Below are positions 14,034-22,485 of a stretch of DNA of 28,208 bases, piece by piece (the first letter of the stretch is position 1; the number at the start of each line of letters is the position of its first letter). The stretch is from Methanomicrobiales archaeon (lineage in GTDB: Archaea; Halobacteriota; Methanomicrobia; Methanomicrobiales; Methanomicrobiaceae): the NCBI GenBank assembly GCA_012523385.1, contig JAAYIO010000073.1:1-28208 (forward strand), written 5' to 3'. The notes beneath the pieces were generated by a model. That model was not told the DNA's origin. It worked only from the letters and a program-made list of their open reading frames with translations, and searched no databases. A program made the translations under genes and the position numbers.

Positions 14034-17000
14034 ATGATTTTCCGACCAATCAGCAGAATAGCAATAATTCTTTTTATCGCCCTCATTCTCGTGCAGGGGG
14101 CACAAGCGATCACGTTAGAACAGGCGCCACTCAATCCGGCATTTGTCGCGTATACAGAAGGACTGGATACAATTGACAGCGTCCATTCCTCCATCAGTCG
14201 TTCCTTCAGCCGTTCTGAAGATGCTCATTCAACATATGTTACCGACCCTCCGTATACACTCGGCCTTATCCCAGCACCCGGCGTCATCGTCTGGCCAGAT
14301 CAATACACAGAAACTGCTCAGAGAAGCAGAGGCTCTCTACCCTCTCGTTTCGATCTCCGTGATGAAAGCAGGGTCACCCCGGTTCTTGATCAGGGAGATT
14401 GTGGTAGCTGCTGGGCATTTGCCGCCTATGGCTCCCTCGAGTCAACGTATCTCACAGATACCGGAACAGCAGAGGATTTCTCAGAAAACAACATGAGAAA
14501 TCTCTGTTCAAACCTCTATCCCGATGGATTTGATTTGGGACCGTGCGACGGGGGGAACACCTATATGTCTGCTGCCTACCTCACCCGGGGAAGCGGGCCA
14601 ATCCGGGAAGAAGATGACACGTACATCCTGCCGGTTCCGTCTGATATGTCCCCCATCGACAAGCCACCAGTCCTTGACACCCATGAGATAACCTTTCTGC
14701 CAACACGGACAGGCCCCCTTGAAAATGACTTATTAAAGCAGACACTCATGGATGAAGGTGCCATTCGCATTGGTTTCAACATAAACTGGTCCTGTTTTGC
14801 AGACAACTACACCACGTATTATCGTCCGGATACAGGGTATCCCTCGCTTGGGGGTCATGCGGTAACACTCGTAGGATGGGATGATGACTTTTCAAATGAG
14901 TCGTTTGCCGTACATCCACCGGGTAACGGCGCCTTCATCCTCAAAAACAGCTGGGGTACCAATGATGGAGAGGAGGGATACTTCTATATCTCCTACTATG
15001 ACCGCTCACTGGACAAGGGTGAGCCGGCAGTCTTCACCGGGGTACCCGCTGACAGAGACCGGCGGATTTACCAGTATGATCCCCTTGGCACGATGACAGG
15101 TATCGGCACCGGATCAACCACCACATGCTATGGGGCCAATGTATTCACTGCGGAAAGCTACGAAGGACTCACCGATGTGAGTTTCTATACCTGGGAACCT
15201 GAGGTGGAATACACCGTTTCCATCTTCACCAACTTCACCACACCACCGGGTGACAACGCACCGGTGACATGGACCTCCGGCACCTGTGCCCTGCCGGGAT
15301 ACCACACCGTTTCCCTTTCCAATTCCGTTCCTCTGATGCAGGGCGAGATGTTTTCAGTCGTCATCAAAATATCCTCACCAAACGATGTATACCCGCTCGC
15401 TGTCGAGAAACCAATTCCTAATTACTCGTCCAATGCTACTGCGAGTGCAGGCGAAAGTTATGTGAGTGGAGACGGAGAGGTTTGGGAGGACCTGACCATC
15501 GCTTTTCCGAACACGAACGTCTGTATCAAAGCGTTCACCCACCCCCTCACAGTCGTGCCAGACAATTATTCGACCATCCAGGCGGCAATTGATGCCGCCA
15601 CATCCGGTGACACCATCATTGTCAAAGCAGGCACCTACCCTGAAGAGTTAATTCTAAACAAAATAGTCACCCTCTTAGGGGAGGGAATGCCGGTCATCAC
15701 CACCCCTGAGAATAAAACCGGTGTTGAAATTAATGCAGACAACTGCACCCTCTCCGGTTTCTTTTTTGATGGAGAGCAAAAGGGGAAAGATGGCATTGAA
15801 ATAGAGGGGAATTACACCACCCTCTCTGACATCGAGATCAGCGGCTACGAATATGGCATTACCATTTATGATGTGCAGGGACTCTCTCTTTCAACCACCG
15901 CGATACATGACAATACCTACAATTTCCTGTATTGGGACACGCTGGAGGCGCCCGGCAATACTATTGACGAAACGGTCACGGTAAACGGACGTCCGGTCGT
16001 CTACCGGGAGGGCGCATCAGGTGTGAGCATTGATGCATCAACAAATGCAGGAGCCGTTATTTGTGTGAACTGTACGGACATCAGTATTCGTGACACCACA
16101 ACGGAGTCCATCGGAGACGGAATTGCCCTGCTTTTTTGCCATGATGCAATGATACAGAACGTCACGGCAGATAAGATATTGGACTATGGAGTCTGGACCT
16201 ATGCTTCAGAAAATATCACCGTGCAGGAATCCAGGTTTGGTCCGGATATTTTATATGGGGTATTTGCAGACGAAACAAATGGACTGCGGGTAACAGACAA
16301 TTATTTTGTTTATGAACATGGTGTTGGAGTGTCTCACGTGAACGGGAGTGGCTCCATCATTACAAACAACATCATGAACGGAGATGAGGAGTCATGGAGT
16401 GTGTGGGAGCTGGGGACATCAGAAGCGGTTGTTACGGGAAACACCATCGAAGGGGGCATGAAATACGGCATTACCCTGATAAATGCAGACACTCTCACGG
16501 TATCTGACAACACACTTGATGTCACCGGGTATGGGATCATGATTAAAAACGGGGAAATGGCCACCGTCTCAGGTAATACTGTTCAATGCAACGGCAGAGG
16601 AACAGGCATGGAGATAACCGCAGACGGGGCAGAGATAACTGGGAATATCATAGATAACTGCTCAAAACAGGCATTGATGATCCTGAACAATTCTGTCGTG
16701 CAGGGAAACTTTTTTTCCGGAACAACTTACCCTAAGATATACCTCCCGGAACAGGGCAGAGATGTTTCCCTATACCGTAATGACTTCATCCTGATGCCGG
16801 GAGAACCATATGAGGAAAACAATGGAGTATCATGGCATGATACATCCGCCGAGGTAGAAAACCCCACCAATACGTTTTCCATGATGCCTGAGCCTCACGA
16901 CAGCAGAATCTGGCACTCACCGACAGAAGAAACATATTGGTACAACGGAAATGCATTCACCGCGTTCCTGGGCAATTACTGGAGCACCTACAATGGCACC

Positions 17001-17771
17001 GACACCACCCATGACGGCATCGGAGAAACCCCGTTCACCATTTATGGAAATGAGACGGATATCCGTCCATTAATGAAACCTTTTGCGTGGTATCTCAACA
17101 AAAACCCGAACATTTCCGGAGGGAGTGACGGCTCAGCGGGCATGGCAACGTCATCAGCGCTGAGTGCAGGAGGAAGAGCGACGCTCCACTTTACCGGGTC
17201 TGCGGTGCAGCAGGTCATGATCACAGCGGCAGAAGGCACAGGGAGGTTCCTCCTCACCGTGAACCCCTCTCCATCCGGCCCGGAGGGACTCACGGGACAG
17301 GTCTACCAGTATATCACAGTTGAACTCACTGGCATGTCTGCTGATCAAATAAGTGAAGCTGAGTTTGCCTTCCATATTCCCGCGGCATGGCTAAGAGCAG
17401 AAGGAATAACTCCGGCACATATTTCCTTATGGCGTTTCCACGATGGAGTCTGGCAGGAATTGCCCACATCGGTAATGAAGGAGGAGGGCGGATGGGTATC
17501 CTTCACGGCCACAACGCCCGGGTTTTCCTCTTTTGCCATCGCTGAAGGTACGGGTAACTTTTCGGTGACACAGGCCCCTGTTGTAGAGAACAGGACAGAA
17601 ACAACTGATATCGAAATCACTGTGACGACAGAACCAGAGGTGACGGCTGTCCCTGAAGAAGAGAAAACTACACCGACAGAAAGCGCCACTCCTCCACAGA
17701 AGAGTCCAATGGGATTTGTCACCGTCATTGGCGGGGCAGCAGGTGTTGTCCTCATCTGCCGCCGATGGTGA
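14034..17771 (+). CDS. Secreted papain-family protease with lectin-like, beta-helix and C-terminal anchor regions
   Basis: A 1245-residue surface protein, numbered from MIFRPISR. A signal peptide covers about 1-25. The papain-type (C1A) protease has an intact site: Gln120 and Cys126 in DQGDCGSCWAF, His275 in GGHAVTLVGWD and Asn305 in LKNSWGTNDGEEGY. A beta-rich region (about 335-500) fits the lectin-like domain that follows archaeal C1A proteases. A NosD-like right-handed beta-helix begins at STIQAAIDAATSGDTIIVKA (about 513) and runs to near 930. A PGF-pre-PGF-like domain (about 1040-1175) precedes a Thr/Pro/Glu-rich linker and a C-terminal SPMGF, hydrophobic stretch and RRW, resembling an archaeosortase-type sorting tail. 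The ATG was chosen over an upstream GTG (13995) for its AGGGGGTG ribosome-binding site and signal peptide. Substrate unknown; cell-surface proteolysis or adhesion is inferred. Confidence 0.9.
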   Translation: MIFRPISRIAIILFIALILVQGAQAITLEQAPLNPAFVAYTEGLDTIDSVHSSISRSFSRSEDAHSTYVTDPPYTLGLIPAPGVIVWPDQYTETAQRSRGSLPSRFDLRDESRVTPVLDQGDCGSCWAFAAYGSLESTYLTDTGTAEDFSENNMRNLCSNLYPDGFDLGPCDGGNTYMSAAYLTRGSGPIREEDDTYILPVPSDMSPIDKPPVLDTHEITFLPTRTGPLENDLLKQTLMDEGAIRIGFNINWSCFADNYTTYYRPDTGYPSLGGHAVTLVGWDDDFSNESFAVHPPGNGAFILKNSWGTNDGEEGYFYISYYDRSLDKGEPAVFTGVPADRDRRIYQYDPLGTMTGIGTGSTTTCYGANVFTAESYEGLTDVSFYTWEPEVEYTVSIFTNFTTPPGDNAPVTWTSGTCALPGYHTVSLSNSVPLMQGEMFSVVIKISSPNDVYPLAVEKPIPNYSSNATASAGESYVSGDGEVWEDLTIAFPNTNVCIKAFTHPLTVVPDNYSTIQAAIDAATSGDTIIVKAGTYPEELILNKIVTLLGEGMPVITTPENKTGVEINADNCTLSGFFFDGEQKGKDGIEIEGNYTTLSDIEISGYEYGITIYDVQGLSLSTTAIHDNTYNFLYWDTLEAPGNTIDETVTVNGRPVVYREGASGVSIDASTNAGAVICVNCTDISIRDTTTESIGDGIALLFCHDAMIQNVTADKILDYGVWTYASENITVQESRFGPDILYGVFADETNGLRVTDNYFVYEHGVGVSHVNGSGSIITNNIMNGDEESWSVWELGTSEAVVTGNTIEGGMKYGITLINADTLTVSDNTLDVTGYGIMIKNGEMATVSGNTVQCNGRGTGMEITADGAEITGNIIDNCSKQALMILNNSVVQGNFFSGTTYPKIYLPEQGRDVSLYRNDFILMPGEPYEENNGVSWHDTSAEVENPTNTFSMMPEPHDSRIWHSPTEETYWYNGNAFTAFLGNYWSTYNGTDTTHDGIGETPFTIYGNETDIRPLMKPFAWYLNKNPNISGGSDGSAGMATSSALSAGGRATLHFTGSAVQQVMITAAEGTGRFLLTVNPSPSGPEGLTGQVYQYITVELTGMSADQISEAEFAFHIPAAWLRAEGITPAHISLWRFHDGVWQELPTSVMKEEGGWVSFTATTPGFSSFAIAEGTGNFSVTQAPVVENRTETTDIEITVTTEPEVTAVPEEEKTTPTESATPPQKSPMGFVTVIGGAAGVVLICRRW

Positions 17772-17789
17772 GTGAAAGAGATGTGATTG

Positions 17790-17828
17790 CGATGCCGGAC
17801 AATCCGGCATCGTATTTTCATATTTTTT
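17790..17828 (+). terminator. Terminator of the secreted protease gene
   Basis: CGATGCCGG, loop ACAAT and CCGGCATCG (17790-17812) form a perfect 9-bp hairpin. GTATTTTCATATTTTTT follows. It is the strongest hairpin terminator in the window. Confidence 0.8.
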
Positions 17829-17944
17829 CGCGAGAATCACTAGAATGGGCGATACTAATATTCATCACTCTTTTAAATCAATCATACCAGAACATTTGTT
17901 TGTTGGCAAGTCAGAAAACAGATGAGGACTGAACCCCATCCTTA

Positions 17945-18535
17945 TCACTTCCCTTTTTGCCGTCCAAACCGCTGTTGCCACGGTTTCAGGGAGGAATCAG
18001 GCATGACCCCTCCTTTCGCAGAGCGGACATCTGCAATGGTGTAGAATGCATTCGGGTTGAAGCGCTGGACCATTTCGAGAGCAGTTTCGACGTCTTTTCG
18101 TTTCACAACCAAAAATATCAGTTTCACCGCCCCGCGTTTACCGTCCCCATCCACCACCGTCACCCCGAATCCTTTTTCGTTGAATGCAGAGATCAGTTCC
18201 CCTGCATCATGCTGGGTGATGATTCGAACAAGGTTGAACCCCATCGCCATCCGCTCCTCAACGATGATACCAACATAGTTGCCGACTGCAAACCCGCCAG
18301 CATATGCGAGCATATTGACGATACTCCCGACATTCTGAAATATCTGCCCAATGGCAACCAGCCAGATGAGTATCTCAAAGAAGCCAACGACCGGCGCAAA
18401 AAATTTCATTCCCCGCGAGATGAATATGATGCGGAGTGTCCCAAAGGTGACATCAACGACTCGGGCACAGAAGATCAGAATGGGGATGATCACCAGAGCA
18501 AAAAACTGGGGGTCCTGAAGAAAAGTGATATCCAT
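17945..18535 (-). CDS. UPF0316/DUF2179-family membrane protein
   Basis: From the ATG at 18535 the protein has 196 residues. The N-terminal half has about three membrane segments (FFALVIIPILIFCARVVDVT, KFFAPVVGFFEILIWLVAIG, IVNMLAYAGGFAVGNYVGII). The C-terminal half is a soluble DUF2179-type domain of about 75 residues (LVRIITQHDAGELISAFNEK ... VKLIFLVVKRKDVETALEMV). This arrangement is that of the UPF0316 (YebE-like) family, of unknown function; the soluble domain is thought to bind a small ligand in related proteins. ATGs at 18556 and 18544 are in frame. The one at 18535 is preferred because CGGAG lies ten bases upstream. It is convergent with the protease gene and shows no operon partners. 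Confidence 0.8.
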   Translation of the reverse strand: MDITFLQDPQFFALVIIPILIFCARVVDVTFGTLRIIFISRGMKFFAPVVGFFEILIWLVAIGQIFQNVGSIVNMLAYAGGFAVGNYVGIIVEERMAMGFNLVRIITQHDAGELISAFNEKGFGVTVVDGDGKRGAVKLIFLVVKRKDVETALEMVQRFNPNAFYTIADVRSAKGGVMPDSSLKPWQQRFGRQKGK

Positions 18536-18870
18536 AGTGATCATGCTCCGTACCATTACTTTAAAATTGCCAATTATTTCTCAGAGCATTCAGTTATAAA
18601 TTGTCTATTTATCTCAACGTCACCCACTTTTGATCTTTTATTACTCTCTGAAATACATTGATGAGACAGACGATTCATATTATGGCGTTAGTAAAGACCA
18701 ATTTTTTTCATACGGTGCCGGGTGAAAAGAGAAACTTCGAAAAACTTCTGATACCCTTATATGTCATTTAACGTCCTCGATAAAGGGAATAAAAAAGAAG
18801 ATTTTGAAACATGGAGCAGGGAACAACGACAGTAAATTTTGTCATACATCCCCCATCTTCTCTGTCCTGC
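18536..18870. other. Intergenic stretch between two minus-strand membrane-protein genes
   Basis: About 335 AT-rich bases. It should contain the promoter of the UPF0316 gene; TTTTAAAG on the minus strand near 18560-18568 is a candidate TATA box. A 36-codon plus-strand frame from an ATG at 18661 has no ribosome-binding site and is not called. Nothing else is supported. Confidence 0.45.
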
Positions 18871-19500
18871 TCAAATATCATCGGTCATTGCCGGATTCAC
18901 CGCATCCCATGATCCCCACTTTTTTATCAAAACTAACCGGTGCTGCCTTTCCCAGCGAACCGTCATCGCGTACGCAAACCAGTTGATAAGAGCACCGGCA
19001 AAGAAGATTCCTCCAATGATCGCAAACGGCCCTCCCATGATGTCAAAAACTCCCAGATGGATTAACCATCCCAGATAGATGATGGCAATCAAGGTGAAAA
19101 CCGGTCCTGACAAACACCTGAAGAGACGCTTTATCTTGGACACCGCCTCTCGTCGCCATTTTCCCGCGGCAATATCTGCATACCACGTTGAAAAATGTGC
19201 GGCGAAGGCGATCATTGCAATAGCCACTCCTATAGCAATGCTGACCCAGACAAAAGCCAGAGGACCTCCCACGAGAGAAAGGAGGGCCATTGAAACAACC
19301 GAAGCGAGGAGTGCAATTACAAGAAGTTGGTTGTGGTAGCAGTTCCACCAGCTGAAGTCAGCGAGAAACACAGGGTTTCGTTTACCAGCAGCATCATCCA
19401 TTCCGGTGATGGGCCTTTTCGCCATCTTCCCGGCCATCTGCTGCTCGCACGGACACCATCCCATGCATTCATCGTGTAGCGTATCTTCACAAGATATCAT
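18871..19500 (-). CDS. Four-pass membrane protein coupled to an HTH regulator, family not recognised
   Basis: The 209-residue protein has a Cys-containing N-terminal tail (MISCEDTLHDECMGWCPCEQ) and four predicted membrane helices: about 59-80, 82-103, 134-155 and 156-178. A charged loop between the second and third helices (RREAVSKIKRLFR) and a basic C-terminal tail suggest both ends are cytoplasmic. The five cysteines in the tail could bind metal, but no known motif was recognised. The start overlaps the stop of the upstream HTH gene by one base (TGATG), implying translational coupling and joint regulation. It may be the regulated target or a membrane partner of that regulator. Later ATGs in the tail are possible starts. 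Confidence 0.7.
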   Translation of the reverse strand: MISCEDTLHDECMGWCPCEQQMAGKMAKRPITGMDDAAGKRNPVFLADFSWWNCYHNQLLVIALLASVVSMALLSLVGGPLAFVWVSIAIGVAIAMIAFAAHFSTWYADIAAGKWRREAVSKIKRLFRCLSGPVFTLIAIIYLGWLIHLGVFDIMGGPFAIIGGIFFAGALINWFAYAMTVRWERQHRLVLIKKWGSWDAVNPAMTDDI

Positions 19501-19946
19501 CAGACCATCCCCCTGAGCTTCGCAAACAACTCATCGGCAAGCCGTGTCGGGTCATCGGTCTTTGTGAGGGAAAGATGCAGTTCATCCGCAAAATCCCAGA
19601 GCAGTTCAATACACTCCCGGTAGCGGGTGCATGAACCGCAGTCTCCTTCTTGCTCGTACCAGACCTGCACGCCGTGCTTTGCCGATACGAATACGATGGT
19701 CTCTGCATTGAACGGCACAGACCGTCCAAAGAGGACACCTTTTTCCCCATTATACCGTTCCACCTCAATCTGGTTTGCATGGGCCATCATTAAGAGGGTA
19801 TTCTCAACCTTTTCGTCCATCGTGAGAAGTGCCTTTGAAACAGCCTGTCGGGAAATTTTGAACTCTTCTGCAATTTTAATATTTGCGAGACCATCACGGC
19901 GCAGTTGCCAGAATTGAAACTGACGGTCTGACAGGGTAAATGACAT
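19500..19946 (-). CDS. HTH transcriptional regulator with Cys-rich C-terminal part
   Basis: The 148-residue protein has an N-terminal helix-turn-helix (about 6-45: LSDRQFQFWQLRRDGLANIK then IAEEFKISRQAVSKAL) resembling the sigma-70 region 4-like HTH of archaeal Tfx-type regulators. The C-terminal part is not a family I recognise; it has DCGSCTRYREC with three cysteines, a possible metal or redox site. The ATG has no Shine-Dalgarno site but lies about 26 bases after TTTATTAA, so the transcript is probably leaderless. A palindrome between TATA box and start codon suggests self-repression. It is translationally coupled to the membrane protein that follows. Confidence 0.78.
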   Translation of the reverse strand: MSFTLSDRQFQFWQLRRDGLANIKIAEEFKISRQAVSKALLTMDEKVENTLLMMAHANQIEVERYNGEKGVLFGRSVPFNAETIVFVSAKHGVQVWYEQEGDCGSCTRYRECIELLWDFADELHLSLTKTDDPTRLADELFAKLRGMV

Positions 19947-19948
19947 GC

Positions 19949-19976
19949 GTCAACATTAGCAGGTTGACTTAATAAA
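19949..19976 (-). promoter_or_regulatory. Promoter and palindromic operator of the HTH regulator
   Basis: The TATA box TTTATTAA (19969-19976, read on the minus strand) is about 26 bases from the ATG at 19946. GTCAAC (19949-19954) and GTTGAC (19963-19968) are perfect 6-bp inverted copies with an 8-bp spacer. They fill the gap between TATA box and predicted transcription start, an arrangement expected of an autorepressor site. Confidence 0.6.
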
Positions 19977-20320
19977 CATAACGCTAATTCAGGTATTCAG
20001 TGTCCAAGTATCAAGGGACTCTACCGAAATAGGGATTCATCACCTTTCACTCCATCCAACCGATAACGCAACCGGCGTGACGAACCCGGCGGATAACCGC
20101 CGATGCTGTAGATGATACACAAAATATGATGTCGGGCCATCGCAACCAATTAAGCCTTTAATGAACACGAAATCTATCCATCAGGACATTATGGCATACA
20201 AATGAGGTTCCAATCACTATCACAAGAGACAGAAAGTGTACCACACGAGATAATCGCCCCCTCCGGGCAGAACATATTTCAGTCAGAGATATGTTCAAAC
20301 AAATTCGAAGTCAAAGACAG
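19977..20320. other. Intergenic stretch before the SIMPL-domain gene
   Basis: About 340 bases without a convincing gene. A reading frame continues upstream of the SIMPL gene to 20202, but its first 50 residues are polar, precede a clear signal peptide and span the promoter, so they are not coding. A GC-rich hairpin, GGCGG-ATAA-CCGCC (20088-20101), lacks a T tract and has no assigned role. Confidence 0.5.
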
Positions 20321-20322
20321 TA

Positions 20323-20333
20323 TTATATTTAAA
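20323..20333 (+). promoter_or_regulatory. TATA box of the SIMPL-domain gene
   Basis: TTATATTTAAA centres about 24 bases before the ATG at 20352. There is no Shine-Dalgarno site, so a leaderless mRNA starting at or next to the ATG is likely. This decides the start codon. Confidence 0.65.
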
Positions 20334-20351
20334 CCACGTTCATTAGTGCAT

Positions 20352-21083
20352 ATGACAACGAACATGAAATGGTTCACCCTCTGTCTGCTTATGGTGTGCT
20401 GCCTGGTAATCCCCGGAGCCGCTGCAGAAGTTAAAGATATTCCCTCGATTACCGTATCCGGCACCGGATCGGTTACTACCACCCCGGATGAAGTGATCAT
20501 CTCTGTTGGTGTCCAGACGACCCACACAAACCCGGTCACCGCCCAGCAGGAAAATGCACAAAAGACTGCTAAGGTCATCAGTGACCTGAAAAAACTCGGT
20601 ATTGAATCAGAAAAAATTCAGACATCCGGTTACTACATGTACTCTCAAACACCGGGTGATGACAGCCCTTTCCGCGGCAAAAAAGAGGTTTATGTAGTCT
20701 CAAATACCGTAACGGTCACGTATAACGATGTCAGTCGTGCCGGTGAGATCATCGATACCGCGGTGATGAGCGGCGCAAACAACGTGAACTCTGTCCGGTT
20801 TACCATCAGTGATGAAAAGGCACAGTCTCTGCGTGCAAAGGCACTGGTTGCAGCGGTTGCACAGGCCCGCGGCGATGCTGATACCCTCGCAGGTGCCCTT
20901 GGCGTGACCATCACCGGCGTGCAGGACGTCACGACATACGGCAGTTCAACCCCGATGGCCTATGCAGATTCGAACGCATACGTCGGGGGAGGGGCAGTTA
21001 AGTCCTACGCACCAACACCCATCGAGGCGGGTACCCTTGATGTGACCGCAACCGTAAACATCGTTTACGCAATCCACAACTGA
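20352..21083 (+). CDS. Exported SIMPL-domain (DUF541) protein
   Basis: From the ATG at 20352 the protein has 243 residues. MTTNMKWFTLCLLMVCCLVI followed by PGAAAEVKD is a signal peptide; a second Met at residue 5 is an alternative start. The mature part is one SIMPL domain: SITVSGTGSVTTTPDEVIIS at the N-terminus, a helix AQQENAQKTAKVISDLKKLG, the IQTSGYYMYSQ segment, and a late helix AKALVAAVAQARGDADTLAG. The family includes bacterial BP26/OMP28-like periplasmic proteins; its function is unclear, with links to oxidative stress in bacteria. In archaea it would sit outside the membrane. It appears to be a single-gene transcript with a T6 run about 30 bases after the stop. Confidence 0.9.
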   Translation: MTTNMKWFTLCLLMVCCLVIPGAAAEVKDIPSITVSGTGSVTTTPDEVIISVGVQTTHTNPVTAQQENAQKTAKVISDLKKLGIESEKIQTSGYYMYSQTPGDDSPFRGKKEVYVVSNTVTVTYNDVSRAGEIIDTAVMSGANNVNSVRFTISDEKAQSLRAKALVAAVAQARGDADTLAGALGVTITGVQDVTTYGSSTPMAYADSNAYVGGGAVKSYAPTPIEAGTLDVTATVNIVYAIHN

Positions 21084-21114
21084 TATAAAAGTGACCTCAG
21101 AAATCCCAATCCTC

Positions 21115-21120
21115 CTTTTT
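21115..21120 (+). terminator. Poly-T terminator after the SIMPL-domain gene
   Basis: Six T follow a pyrimidine-rich run (CAATCCTCC) about 32 bases after the stop codon. Confidence 0.4.
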
Positions 21121-21292
21121 TGTAACTGATAGCGGGCTTTCCATCCGGACACCCGTTTGTCCGAAAAGTGGATTTCGTCCCGCCCCTCTTCCACAATACC
21201 CTATCCAGATGAGGGAAAGTTCAGACATAACCAGACGGCTGATGCTCTCCACAAACGTCTTAATATCTCTTAGGCCCCATTACGTATCTGGA

Positions 21293-21931
21293 ATGACTGA
21301 TATCCCCATATTTATTGTCATTGTGGGCGTCGCTGCCTTTGCCATATCCGGGGTGCTGGCAGGTGCCCGGCAGGATTCAAACATCCTTACCGTCTTTGTC
21401 CTTGGCGTAGTGACCGCCATTGGCGGAGGGACATTGCGTGACATCACGCTCAACATCCCGGTGTTCTGGGTCGAAGATTTCATGGTCGTCTGGATTGCAA
21501 TTCTTGCCTGCATTGTGGCATTCCTCTTTTCATCCATCTTTCGGGAAAGAATGGGAAAGACACTCCTGTATGCAGACGCAATCGGTGTCGCCATCTTCTC
21601 TGTTGCGGCCATTGACAAGACACTGGCACTTGGCCATTCCGGGGAAGTAGCAGTGATCATGGGATTTATCACCGCATGCACCGGCGGAATTATCCGGGAC
21701 CTCCTCACCGGTACGCCGCCAATGGTAATTGCATCAGAAGAGCTCTTTGTCACCCCGGTGCTCGTTGGCGCAATTCTTTACGTACTCCTGCTTGGTATTG
21801 CCCCCCAATATTCCACAGAATGGTCCATCGTTTCTATCATTTTCATGACATTATTCCGGAGCATTGCTATCGAGACCGGGCTTCAGTTTCCTAAATGGCT
21901 CAGGATGCGACCCGGAAAAGGGGCCGAATAG
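21293..21931 (+). CDS. TRIC/UPF0126-family cation-channel-like membrane protein
   Basis: From MTDIPIFIV the protein has 212 residues and about seven membrane helices arranged as an internal repeat. Each repeat holds the glycine-rich signature of the UPF0126/TRIC family: AIGGGTLRDI in the first half and CTGGIIRDLL in the second. Prokaryotic members form trimeric K+-permeable channels, though some have been linked to amino-acid uptake. The frame is open to 21209, but the upstream residues are polar. TTAATATC (21260-21267) lies about 29 bases before this ATG with no Shine-Dalgarno site, so a leaderless start is preferred. It ends in TAG and runs into a long hairpin. Confidence 0.85.
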   Translation: MTDIPIFIVIVGVAAFAISGVLAGARQDSNILTVFVLGVVTAIGGGTLRDITLNIPVFWVEDFMVVWIAILACIVAFLFSSIFRERMGKTLLYADAIGVAIFSVAAIDKTLALGHSGEVAVIMGFITACTGGIIRDLLTGTPPMVIASEELFVTPVLVGAILYVLLLGIAPQYSTEWSIVSIIFMTLFRSIAIETGLQFPKWLRMRPGKGAE

Positions 21932-21967
21932 GGGTGAAAGAGGAGGGGCGTGTGCTCCTCTCACCCC
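21931..21967 (+). terminator. Long hairpin after the TRIC-like gene
   Basis: GGGGTGA and AGAGGAG on the left pair with CTCCTCT and CACCCC on the right, about 13 bp with a small A bulge and a loop of about nine bases. It begins at the last base of the stop codon. No T tract follows directly, so it may terminate or protect the 3' end. Confidence 0.5.
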
Positions 21968-22113
21968 AACAGATTCATATTCATCTATTTGCACAAGGAA
22001 ACAATGCATCTGCCTTTTTCAGCACACATCTTCCCATACAGATGAGATAACAAAATAGTGCGGCCCTGTTCCTGATTAAAAAAATAGGTTCAGACATCAC
22101 ACGGGTTTGCGGG

Positions 22114-22485
22114 TTACCGGCGCATTTCTTTTTCAGTTGCACGACAGACTGCTTCAATATCACGAAATATCGGTTTATCCATACCGAATTTTATCACCCC
22201 GCATGCAGTTGCCACCACATGAAAATCAGGGATAAAACCGCACCTCTCTGCCTTTTTTCTCCCACAGAAATCCTCACACCCGTCAATGACAAATACCTTC
22301 AGAGACTCTCTTTCAATCCCTTCCAGAACAGTCATCGACTCGGTTCCGGATGCAACAATATGATAATCATCCAGATCAGGATTTCGCTGACGCAGCATCA
22401 GTGCCGCTTGTGTGGTGCATTTTCCGGCATTTGACAAACCAGAACAGGTTATCAGAACAGTGAGATACTCCCTTTCATTCATCAT
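22114..22485 (-). CDS. DGC-domain putative zinc-binding protein
   Basis: From MMNEREY the protein has 123 residues. It carries the DGC-domain pattern: an N-terminal strand and loop TCSGLSNAGKC (Cys14, Cys23) and the signature IDGCEDFCGRKKAERCG (Cys70, Cys74, Cys82). A further Cys95 lies in VATACGVIK. The family is predicted to bind zinc through these cysteines; no activity is established. The start overlaps the end of the ArsR-like gene by 8-11 bases, with GGGT just upstream, so the two are probably translated together. Being paired with a metal-type ArsR repressor and facing a permease, it may act as a metal or thiol handling protein; this is inference. Confidence 0.8.
   Translation of the reverse strand: MMNEREYLTVLITCSGLSNAGKCTTQAALMLRQRNPDLDDYHIVASGTESMTVLEGIERESLKVFVIDGCEDFCGRKKAERCGFIPDFHVVATACGVIKFGMDKPIFRDIEAVCRATEKEMRR

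Noticed and set aside
17957..18661. 234-codon plus-strand frame opposite the UPF0316 gene
   Set aside because: It is the antisense of a membrane-protein gene with clear family pattern; its translation is His/Asp/Asn-rich and has no recognisable domain.
20088..20101. GC-rich hairpin GGCGG-ATAA-CCGCC as an RNA gene or terminator
   Set aside because: It is short, has no T tract and no flanking structure to support an RNA gene.
20202..20351. 50-residue N-terminal extension of the SIMPL-domain protein
   Set aside because: It would place polar residues ahead of a clear signal peptide and spans the TATA box 24 bases before the preferred ATG.
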